From Microglena sp. YARC (Eukaryota > Chlorophyta > Chlorophyceae > Chlamydomonadales > Chlamydomonadaceae), in contig CM039463.1 of NCBI GenBank assembly GCA_022414725.1, forward strand, positions 59,400,326-59,464,325: DNA of 64,000 nt, written 5' to 3'. Both the position numbers and the translations under genes were made by a program. The notes below the pieces were generated by a model, which saw nothing but the letters and a program-made list of their open reading frames with translations, searched no databases and was not told the DNA's origin. Each line of letters starts with the position of its first letter. Within the stretch, counting starts at the first letter, position 1. Below, one piece after another: positions 52,851-64,000 of the stretch.

Positions 52851-54500
52851 AAAGAACCTCGATAGGGTGAGATAATTAACCTTGGGAGTCACCGCACGGA
52901 CAGAGGTGTGGGCGGCATTGTAGGGTAGTAGGCGTGGGTGGGTTGTCAGGGCCCTCAGGAGTCACTCAAGTGTGGGTGGGGCATGGGGGCCTGGTTATCC
53001 AGGTGGATCAAAACCTGATCAAAACCGCCGATCGATGCAATACAGGCCCCTCGTTGTCGTTTGACGGGGCATGGGAAATGCCAGGCTGGCGGGGTGGATC
53101 TAGTCACCACCTCGCGAGTGGGGCCCAGTCACCGCTTGGGAGGATTGTGAGCAGGGTACCGTGATGGTGAGCCACCCCTGATGAACCCTACGTCACCTAT
53201 ATATAGGTCCCTTAACCCTTATGGCGGATGCTCCCTTCCTCGGTTCCTCGCTTTTAAGGATATTTACGTTTACTGTTTTATAGTTCGTTAAAAAATCCAG
53301 ATATTTTTCATATTTACTCTGAAATTAGTAGCGAAAAAAGCTGCAAACGTCAAGCCTCAAATAGCTGAGGAGGGCTGACCCCCCCCCCCCCCCCCCCCCC
53401 TCTCTCAAAAAAAATATAAAAATGCAAAACAAATCGCAAATATTCATGTCATATACGTCCTATACTGGATTATACCTCCTGCTGAAATTTAAGATTTAAT
53501 CTGGTTTAAGCTACCGTACCATTTCAGACCCTAAATTGTTCTATTTCCCATTCAAACCAGACTCAAGTGTGACTCAATGAGAAACACAGAGAAGCCCAGA
53601 GTTGTCTGCAAAACATGTTACAATCCAATGCAGAGTGTGGTGGTAACGTTTATACACCCAGCTTTTATTCTACCCGCGAACACTAAGCCTCGAGGCCGAT
53701 GGATAAGCCTCGAGGCCGATGGACCGTGTGAGTCAAACCAGATTCAAGTGTGACTCAAAAGGAAAAAGTGGGCAGCCCAGAGTTGGCTGAAAACAAATGG
53801 AACAACCCAATCCAATCTAGAGAGTGGTGTGGCAGCGCTTATACCGGTACCCACGTGTATTCTGCTTGTAGGATGAGGATGAGGATACATGACATTACAT
53901 TACATGTTAAAGTCTACTTGACTTGACTTGATAATGATGATTTGTACTGCCAAAGACTTCGAGCAGCCAACTTGCTGACTGGAGCAACGTAGCCAAGTTA
54001 TATAACCAAGCTCAAGATCAGTTCTACTTGAGGCACCTGGAGGCATGCGCCCATGAGCATTTTTTTAATGCATGTGTGAAAATATATTTGACAAAGTATA
54101 CTTTAATATAATGCTTCGATTTTCGATTGATTTTGATTGTATTTGTTAACGTTCACATTTTTCCTGGCAATATATTTTACTACCGGAGACGGCGATCAGC
54201 CAAATTGCTGTCTGGAATCAAGTTGTGAACTATGAAAGGGTTAGCAGCCGGTTAAAAAAACGCAAAATGAAACAATGAAGAAAAAGAGTGATTTGTTCGA
54301 GATAACATTTTCCTGGTATTAATTTGTTTACTGCCGATGACGGCGAGCAGCCAAATTGCTGGTTGAAGCTATGCAACCAAGTTCAGGTTCAAGTAACAAA
54401 GTTGTGAACTATGAAAGGGTTAGCCGCCCGTTCCCTACCGCCGTAAGACGGGGCTCCCATAAATCCACGCCCCACCAGGCGTCATCGTTACTGTTTTTGT
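52850..54500. other. no gene recognised; dispersed repeats
   Basis: It contains a poly-C run (about 53380-53402), GCCTCGAGGCCGATGGA twice near 53690-53725, and three copies of a repeat CTGCC.A.GACGGCGAGCAGCCAAATTGCTG (53950, 54180, 54330) that also occurs beside the Copia at 14372 and 21691. Near 53890 is an antisense piece of the LINE tail (ACATTACATTACATGTTAAA). Confidence 0.5.
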
Positions 54501-54690
54501 TGTTATGAAAGGATGTTCACCCCAGGAGGTGGGTCTCCCTGCACAAAACAGACACACCGAGGATTCACTTTGAATGGCTTTGCCACTCCTACGAAAAGAG
54601 TGGGCGCATCGATGGTGTAATTGTCCATTTGATTGATGACACGGTGCGCTTTAGTGATTCCTGAGGCTGGAACCAACCATGTGCCCACGT
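54500..54690 (-). repeat. dispersed repeat R3 with coding-like core
   Basis: The minus strand encodes TLFVGVAKPFKVNPRCVCFV and GDPPPGVNILS. The same core is at 32577-32700 (+; FVGVATPFKLNPQ) and in decayed form near 7880 (+) and 15640 (-). It is likely a mobile element fragment; the parent protein is not recognised. Confidence 0.6.
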
Positions 54691-54764
54691 TACCCCGTGC
54701 TGGAATCTGATTTCCGGTTTTGAATCAGGCAGTTGAGGATCAGCAGGGGTGGTGTGGGTGGTGT

Positions 54765-54905
54765 ATGTATGTTACAGTCCAGGGGACTTGCCCAACCCCA
54801 AAATCCAAAATATAGGAAGGGCTTAAAAATAAAAAGCACTGATGAACTGAACCCCAAACAATCGTTTAACCGACGGGGGCCCCGAGTTCGTGATACAGTG
54901 ATAAT
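54765..54905 (-). repeat. dispersed repeat R2, copy 2
   Basis: Antisense to the R2 copy at 25262, with internal differences (an insertion of CCCAAAATCCAAAATATA). Confidence 0.75.
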
Positions 54906-55165
54906 TTAATTATACAATAAAGGGGGATAGAGCGAGTCAGGGAAGAGTGATGCTAGGAAAATGTGTTACAAGTTACAACCATAAGCATGGAGGTTAACAT
55001 GAAAAGCATGGAGTTCCAGTATCATCAGATACTAAAAAAACTAAAATCATTGACTGCTCGCATGGAGAGATGCTTAGAATCACACAATCCGAGGTAGTCA
55101 GATGATATATAGCCACTTAATCAGACGCTACTGGCATTAAAAAGTGCACATGTAGGGTGTCCTGC

Positions 55166-57510
<2,345 letters not shown>

Positions 57511-57516
57511 TTCTTA

Positions 57517-57650
57517 GAGGGCGTTTACACGAGCAGGTTATCTCGGCCAGTTACGGTTAAGATGTACAGTTAACTAACTACGAAGCGTTTACACGACACT
57601 TTTCGCGTCAGTTATCTCGCCCAGTTAACCATTTTCGCGATAACCATAAC

Positions 57651-57685
<35 letters not shown>

Positions 57686-58167
57686 TAGTTACGGGTTAAA
57701 GGTTAAGGTTAGTGGGTCGTTAAGTTCGTTTGGCTTCCGAGCTGTGAGATATATCGGCTACGCTAGCTCCAGTCCAGTTCGTCAATTTCTGCAGATTCGA
57801 ATTTTCTAGAGCAGCAAGCAAGAAGGCATTGGCCGAGCAGATGTTGATGATCAGCTGCCAGATCTCACCCAGCAATCTCGATCGACGGGTCGCTGCGGAG
57901 CCTTGAAGTCGCTTGCTTCACAGCACGGTTCGTGCTGCGGAGCAAGGCCCGAAAATAGCTCGTCTGTCACCCAAAATTCAAAAATCACGAGGCTATCCAG
58001 AAGTACACGACCAACCTGACCGAACGCTAACTGCGAGCGCAAATGCACGTGTAAACAGAAACTGGTTAATTTTGCGTTCGTTGAGGGTTCGGGCATACGT
58101 GGCGCTAACTATTTGGTTATCTCGCCAACTTAACTGGCCGAGATAACCGGCTCGTGTAAACGCCCTC
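57517..58167. mobile_element. 651-bp PIF/Harbinger-like MITE with TTA target duplication
   Basis: The TIR GAGGGCGTTTACACGAGC at 57517 is inverted at the right end (GCTCGTGTAAACGCCCTC, to 58167). The TIRs extend inward over GGTTATCTCGGCCAGTTA with few changes. TTA flanks both ends (57514-57516 and 58168-58170). A TWA target duplication with GC-starting TIRs is the hallmark of PIF/Harbinger. A poly-C run (57651-57686) and sequence rich in CAGATG/TCGATCG lie inside. No transposase is present. Confidence 0.88.
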
Positions 58168-58379
58168 TTACACACGAATGCCGTCACCAGGTTTCTGTGG
58201 GTGTCGCATGGGGGCCCGAACGGGCACGAATTGTATCTTCAGAAGGGTACACGGCTGAAGGTGTACCGTGAAGAAGAATATAACCGTCCAACAATTCTTC
58301 TTCTTCTATACCTGTACATAGAGCTTCGACTGGACGCTAGCATGGGTAAACAACAGGCTAGGGTAGCCAGTGAAAAATG

Positions 58380-58465
58380 TGGTTGGCCCCAGTGCAAGCA
58401 AACCGGCTGGCCCTCAACCTCACGCCTTATAATAAGGCGTACTAATATGTATTTGTGTACTTAAT
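58380..58465 (+). repeat. stray unit of the 90-bp array
   Basis: GGTTGGCCCCAGTGCAAGCA...TACTTAATTGTCC matches one unit of 25776-26335, about 32 kb away. Confidence 0.8.
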
Positions 58466-58714
58466 TGTCCATTTTTAATGTAAGTTCTTTACAACGGCAT
58501 AGGCTCGATAGCGGAGAAGATACTATTAAGCGCAACAGGCGCAATCATATAGAATAAGGATGTATACTGCAAGGTACTGCAGTCACGTGCAGGCCACAGC
58601 TAGCCTGTGGCCTGGCGGCAGGCAACACGGGTCCCTGAGGAAGGAGGTACCGGTGTGCACTATGCAACTCAGAGACTGAAATATAAATCAGTAAATAACA
58701 TCCATGTATGTACG

Positions 58715-58860
58715 TATGTATGTTACAGTCAAGGGGTAGGCTAAATAGGCTAAATGGACTTGCCCAACCGTATAGGAAGGGCTCAAAAAGATTAAGCACT
58801 GATGACCTTAACCCCAAACAATCGTTTACCCGACGGGAGCCCTGAGTTCGTCCAGTGAAA
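58715..58860 (-). repeat. dispersed repeat R2, copy 3
   Basis: Antisense to the R2 copy at 25262, beginning after a GTATGTACGTATGTATG tract. A further fragment of about 40 bp is at 59085-59125. Confidence 0.8.
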
Positions 58861-58864
58861 TAGT

Positions 58865-59510
58865 CGAGTGTACAGGTATTTGTCCAAATCGAAGTCATTG
58901 AACTTGGACTCGATCGTTTGGTTTTAGCCAGATTCCTTTCAAGGATGGAAATGCTTGATACAACGTATACAAAAATGCGACTTGAATCTCACAATTAAAT
59001 TATCCCAGATGAGATGATGATTTAATTATATTATGCATCATGAGAGATCTTTGTTGTCCATACGATTATTCTGTATGTCACATTCCAGAGTTAGCAAAAT
59101 AGGCTCAAGGGACTTGCCCAGCGTCAAATACTCGATATAATTATAGACAACTAGGACACTATGAATAAAACAGCATTTTACTAACTAGCTAATTCTCGGA
59201 CATGTCTAGTAAAGTGAAATCTACTAACCCCCCTAGTAATATTTCCTGAGGACCCTTAGTAAAGTTTTGTCTATCATCCAAAGCATTTTACTAAGCCTAG
59301 TTAGCAAATTACTAACTGGATTCATCCCCAAAGCCTTTTGCTAAGCCTCTGATAATATTACCAACTGGATTCATCCCCAAAGCATTTAACTAAGCCTAGT
59401 TAGCAAATTACTAACTGGATTCATCCCAAATTGGTACGAATTCTCCCCAAATCCCAGGGAATTCGGAACTAAGCTTAGTAAAACATAGTACCCTGTACCC
59501 AAAACCCAAT
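58865..59510. other. no gene recognised; short repeats
   Basis: CAAAGCATTT(T/A)ACTAAGCCTAGTTAGCAAATTACTAACTGGATTCATCCC is repeated about three times between 59278 and 59430. Nothing else is identified. Confidence 0.5.
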
Positions 59511-59514
59511 AATT

Positions 59515-59830
59515 CCAAGTCAAGACTCACTGACTCACTGACTCACTGAATCACTAACAGATTGACTCACTAACTGACTGACTCACTGACTTACTAACTC
59601 AATGACTCACTGGCTCAATAGCTCACTAGCTCCATGAATGATTGACTCACTGACTCACTGACTCACTGGCTCACTGACTGATTGAGTCACTCGCAAACTG
59701 GCTCACTGGCTCACTGCCTCACTGCCTGATTGAATCACTGACTCATTGACTCACTGACTCACTTACTGATTGACTCACTGACTCTCTAACTCACTGACTC
59801 ACTGAATCATTGACTCATTGACTCACTGGC
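59515..59830. repeat. GACTCACT simple-sequence tract
   Basis: About 300 bp of GACTCACT/TGACTCAC with variants (GGCTCACT, GATTGACTCACT). Confidence 0.95.
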
Positions 59831-59852
59831 GCGGAGGGGCTTAAATTATCAA

Positions 59853-59998
59853 TGTAGCACGAACTCAGGGCCCCCGCCAGTTAAACGATTGTTTGGGGCT
59901 CAATTCATCAGTGCGTGTTCTTCTTAAGCCCTTCCTACACGGTTGGGCAAGTCCTTTTAGCCTATTTGGCCTACCCCTGGACTGTAAAATACACACAT
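59853..59998 (+). repeat. dispersed repeat R2, copy 4
   Basis: Direct copy of R2 directly before the LINE sequence; it begins after the GACTCACT tract and ends in ACACACATACAG. Confidence 0.8.
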
Positions 59999-60029
59999 AC
60001 AGGGAGCCCCTTGCAGTGATATATAATAG

Positions 60030-61810
60030 GTGTTTTCTGTTCTCCAATCCCTACGGAAAAACTCCTCCCCCGGGGTAGATGGTATCCCTGCAGAATGGTA
60101 CAGATTTGCTTCCCATGAGGCCAACTCCCGATTTGTACAAGCTATGACTAACCTGTTTAATCTCATCTGGAAGACTTCTTACCCTAGCCAATGGGCTGCA
60201 GCTGCCTTGGTACCCGTACCCAAATCCAAAGGCAGTGTGTATGACAAGGACAACTATCGAGGTCTTGCGGTGAGCAACTCCATAGGAAAGATCTTCTCCC
60301 TTTGCATGCTACGTAGACTAGATGATTGGTCAGAAGAATTCAACCTCAGAGCCGCTGGCCAATATGGATTTAGAAGTGGTAGGGGTACTGCAGATGCATC
60401 ATTCATTCTTAACCATATTGTAGATAAATATAGAGAAAAGAAAAACCACTCTTTGTGGCTTTTGTTGATTTCAAGAAGGCTTATGATTGGGTCAACAGAG
60501 ACTTGCTATGGGATTGCTTAGCAAGGCTAGGAGTCAAGGACCCCTATCTCAGTATTCTGAAGTCCATGTATAATCATGTTGTTTTCCAAGTTCGCCTACA
60601 TGGGGACATTGGATCCTCCTTTCCATCCCTTGTAGGAGTTAAACAAGGAGACCCCCTATCCCCACTCCTATTCGGTCTGTTCATTGATAGAATTGAATTG
60701 TTCCTCCAATCCAAGCTCCCAAATGTAGGGGCTGAGCTTAGGGGAAAGATTCTGCAACTGTTACTTTATGCTGATGACCTAGCTATAATGGCAGAATACC
60801 CGGCAGATATGCAAGCGATGCTTGACTGCCTGTGAGATTTCTGCGAGGCTACTAAGATGGCTGTGAATATAAAGAAAACTGAGATTGTCGTTTTCAACAA
60901 ACAATTCTGTGATGAGGCCCGCATGGATCCTGATTACAAATTTGTCTATGATGGAGCACAACTTTCTACAAAGTTATCTTTTATCTACTTGGGATCCCTC
61001 TTTGTGGATGGTGACTCAAGCAATCGTGCAAAAGCTGCTTTTTCTAGGATGCTCACTAAGGCCCAAAAGGCACACCACATGCTTCGTAGGCGATGCCATA
61101 CTATGGAGATATACAATATTGATCCTTACATAAGCAGGATCAGATTCGTTCTATAGCACAGTTTAGAATGGGTTCCCATTGGCTGAACACAGAAAGAATG
61201 AGGGTGGTGGATAGAGCACACATCCCTCGCTCAATGAGACACTGTCAAATGTGTGGGTTCCAAAAACCTGAGGATGAAATGCATATGTTTGAGTGCCCCT
61301 TTTATAATGATATTCGCCTCCGCTACCAGAAGCTGTTTACAGATATTTATAGGCATGTCCATGAGGATACCGACTTAACCGTATGGAATGTGGAATTCTG
61401 CGATTCCACATTCAGAACCTTTATGAATGGAAATGGCACTAAGTCTTTTTGGAGCAACCTAGCCGACTATCTTTCTACTTGTAGAAGAGCAAGACAGGAA
61501 GCCCTGGACTGCTTAGTGGCACCGTAATTTATCATCCCTTTTTTTCTTCTTCTTGTGACTTCTCATTTGTTAGCTTCTTACCTCCGCCACTGTAAGTGGT
61601 TGAGATCTGGGTCCGGCTCTAAGGGGTTTAATACCTACGCCACCAAAACGGTGGTTGGGAGTTTGGTTTGTTTGTCCTCGACACACCCCTGATGTAATGG
61701 GGTTTTTTGCTTTGTGGGTGCTTTTTCTTTTTGTTTAAAGCACAGAGTCTCATACACCCTCGCGGTGTCAAGTAGACTTTAACATGTAATGTAATGTAAT
61801 GTAATGTAAT
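60030..61810 (+). pseudogene. LINE (non-LTR) retrotransposon, 5'-truncated and internally deleted
   Basis: Translation starts within the RT domain: PGVDGIPAEWY, then YRGLAVSN, GFRSGRGTADA, a frameshift near 60450, FVDFKKAYDWVN, GVKQGDPLSPLLFGLFIDR and LLYADDLAIM. A TGA at 60834 interrupts it, then come KMAVNIKKTE and a thumb region. Near 61130 about 580 bp found in the later copies are missing. The protein ends with a CCHC finger (CQMCGFQKPEDEMHMFEC) and CLVAP-stop at 61527. No endonuclease is present. The 3' UTR ends in an ACACC/GGTGT hairpin and a (TGTAA)n tail at 61785-61810. Confidence 0.88.
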
Positions 61811-63070
61811 TGATATTCTCACCCACCTGTTTGATTCTCTTGTACAACCTATCCTGAATTTTGGCTGTGAGGTGTGGGCTCCTTCTAACCTGAACAACAC
61901 ACTTATCTCAAATGACCATGCTTGTGAGAAATGGCATAGAGGTATACTTAAACAAATGTTGGGTGTTTGCCAATCTACTACATCTAATATTATCATGGAA
62001 GAGCTGGGTAGAACCCCGTTGTGTTTTGCTTGGCTTAAACAAGCTTTGCGCTTCTGGAACAAGACCATACATAAAGAACCTGAGGATCTCATTAGAATGG
62101 CTCTTGAGGAATCTTTTGACTCCAACACTGGCTGGGTTCATGACTTGCGTTGTGCTCTCCACAAGCTAGGATCCAGTAAAAACATCAACATTTTGGAGGC
62201 TGTCGATGTCGAAGGTATTAAGTCTGAAGTTTTTGAGTCATGGAGGTTTAAGTACCCAAGTGACACCAATGCAGTTAGAGACATCCCTGATGAGAGAAGG
62301 GTTGGCTTTAAACGCCTCCGATACCAAAAATGGTTCGCAGCCAACAGCAATGATGAGAATGGCTTGATTCCCTTTACATCCGCCTTACATAAGCAGGATC
62401 AGATTCGTTCTATAGCACAGTTTAGAATGGGTTCCCATTGGCTGAACACAGAAAGAATGAGGGTGGTGGATAGAGCACACATCCCTCGCTCAATGAGACA
62501 CTGTCAAATGTGTGGGTTCCAAAAACCTGAGGATGAAATGCATATGTTTGAGTGCCCTTTTTATAATGATATTCGCCTCCGCTACCAGAAGCTGTTTACA
62601 GATATTTATAGGCATGTCCATGAGGATACCGACTTAACCGTATGGAATGTGGAATTCTGCGATTCCACATTCAGAACCTTTATGAATGGAAATGGCACTA
62701 AGTCTTTTTGGAGCAACCTAGCCGACTATCTTTCTACTTGTAGAAGAGCAAGACAGGAAGCCCTGGACTGCTTAGTGGCACCGTAATTTATCATCCCTTT
62801 TTTTCTTCTTCTTGTGACTTCTCATTTGTTAGCTTCTTACCTCCGCCACTGTAAGTGGTTGAGATCTGGGTCCGGCTCTAAGGGGTTTAATACCTACGCC
62901 ACCAAAACGGTGGTTGGGAGTTTGGTTTGTTTGTCCTCGACACACCCCTGATGTAATGGGGTTTTTTGCTTTGTGGGTGCTTTTTCTTTTTGTTTAAAGC
63001 ACAGAGTCTCATACACCCTCGCGGTGTCAAGTAGACTTTAACATGTAATGTAATGTAATGTAATGTAATT
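61811..63070 (+). mobile_element. LINE 3' segment, second tandem copy (1259 bp)
   Basis: It starts directly after the first copy's tail with DILTHLFDSLVQPILNFG and stays open to the stop at 62786, giving 305+ codons that include the part deleted from copy 1, the CCHC finger and the C-terminus. It ends in the same hairpin and (TGTAA)n tail. The period to the next copy is exactly 1259 bp. Confidence 0.9.
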
Positions 63071-64000
63071 GATATTCTCACCCACCTGTTTGATTCTCTT
63101 GTACAACCTATCCTGAATTTTGGCTGTGAGGTGTGGGCTCCTTCTAACCTGAACAACACACTTATCTCAAATGACCATGCTTGTGAGAAATGGCATAGAG
63201 GTATACTTAAACAAATGTTGGGTGTTTGCCAATCTACTACATCTAATATTATCATGGAAGAGCTGGGTAGAACCCCGTTGTGTTTTGCTTGGCTTAAACA
63301 AGCTTTGCGCTTCTGGAACAAGACCATACATAAAGAACCTGAGGATCTCATTAGAATGGCTCTTGAGGAATCTTTTGACTCCAACACTGGCTGGGTTCAT
63401 GACTTGCGTTGTGCTCTCCACAAGCTAGGATCCAGTAAAAACATCAACATTTTGGAGGCTGTCGATGTCGAAGGTATTAAGTCTGAAGTTTTTGAGTCAT
63501 GGAGGTTTAAGTACCCAAGTGACACCAATGCAGTTAGAGACATCCCTGATGAGAGAAGGGTTGGCTTTAAACGCCTCCGATACCAAAAATGGTTCGCAGC
63601 CAACAGCAATGATGAGAATGGCTTGATTCCCTTTACATCCGCCTTACATAAGCAGGATCAGATTCGTTCTATAGCACAGTTTAGAATGGGTTCCCATTGG
63701 CTGAACACAGAAAGAATGAGGGTGGTGGATAGAGCACACATCCCTCGCTCAATGAGACACTGTCAAATGTGTGGGTTCCAAAAACCTGAGGATGAAATGC
63801 ATATGTTTGAGTGCCCTTTTTATAATGATATTCGCCTCCGCTACCAGAAGCTGTTTACAGATATTTATAGGCATGTCCATGAGGATACCGACTTAACCGT
63901 ATGGAATGTGGAATTCTGCGATTCCACATTCAGAACCTTTATGAATGGAAATGGCACTAAGTATTTTTGGAGCAACCTAGCCGACTATCTTTCTACTTGT
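63071..64000 (+). mobile_element. LINE 3' segment, third tandem copy, cut by window end
   Basis: Nearly identical to 61811-62740; the few differences include AAGTATTTTT for AAGTCTTTTT near 63960. The array may continue beyond the window. Confidence 0.9.

Overview
The window reads as nuclear DNA of a photosynthetic green-lineage protist. It holds a spliced alpha-tubulin gene, a gene for a plastid-type rhodanese protein of the CAS (calcium-sensing receptor)/TROL (thylakoid rhodanese-like) group, GT-AG introns, TGTAA-like sites downstream of genes, and plant/algal-style Copia, LINE, Helitron and MITE elements. A large-genome prasinophyte alga (for example the Cymbomonas/Pyramimonas group) would fit, but that is inference. 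Long poly-G/C runs and single-base frame breaks in otherwise good coding sequence suggest some residual sequencing error.

Layout. 0-1.5 kb: an 87-bp minisatellite abutting exons of an unidentified minus-strand gene. 1.5-8.7 kb: repeats, a 622-bp MITE with 3-bp target duplications, a fold-back element and a perfect 37-bp hairpin. 8.67-13.94 kb: a complete but decayed Copia retrotransposon on the minus strand, with LTRs, PPT, PBS and a CCGAC target duplication. 10.3-24.9 kb: a direct tandem duplication of about 7.3 kb that copies the 5' two-thirds of that Copia plus its flank. 24.75-25.73 kb: a long-TIR element in which the duplication ends.

26.3-51.4 kb is the heart of the window: one minus-strand gene of about 25 kb. 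Its exons were reconstructed with matching splice phases from 43.5 kb down to the stop: E3 (about 43.5), E4 (40.98-40.81), E5 (39.72-39.60), E6 (37.45-37.34), E7 (31.28-31.17) and E8 (29.41-26.63), preceded by E2 (49.84-48.79). The product has a long N-terminal helical repeat region, a membrane segment, a catalytically dead rhodanese fold, a second membrane segment and a tail of more than 850 residues that is acidic, Ala-rich and repetitive. Most of its introns are filled with tandem arrays whose repeat unit contains a copy of the neighbouring exon boundary: intron end plus exon start on acceptor sides, exon end plus donor on donor sides. There are about 24 copies at E3, about 21 at E7, 7 at E4 and 7-9 at E8. 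A 1.54-kb Helitron-like element sits in the E6-E7 intron, and a STE20-type kinase fragment in the E7-E8 intron.

51-55 kb: low-complexity sequence, weak exon candidates and dispersed repeats. 55.2-56.7 kb: an intact two-exon alpha-tubulin gene (minus strand, 451 residues). 57.5-58.2 kb: a 651-bp PIF/Harbinger-like MITE with TTA target duplications. 58.4-64 kb: dispersed repeats, a GACTCACT simple repeat, and a 5'-truncated LINE whose 3' part is repeated head-to-tail with a 1259-bp period up to the window edge.

The only clearly intact host gene is alpha-tubulin. The CAS/TROL-like gene looks real and conserved in its exons but lies in an exceptional field of tandem duplication.
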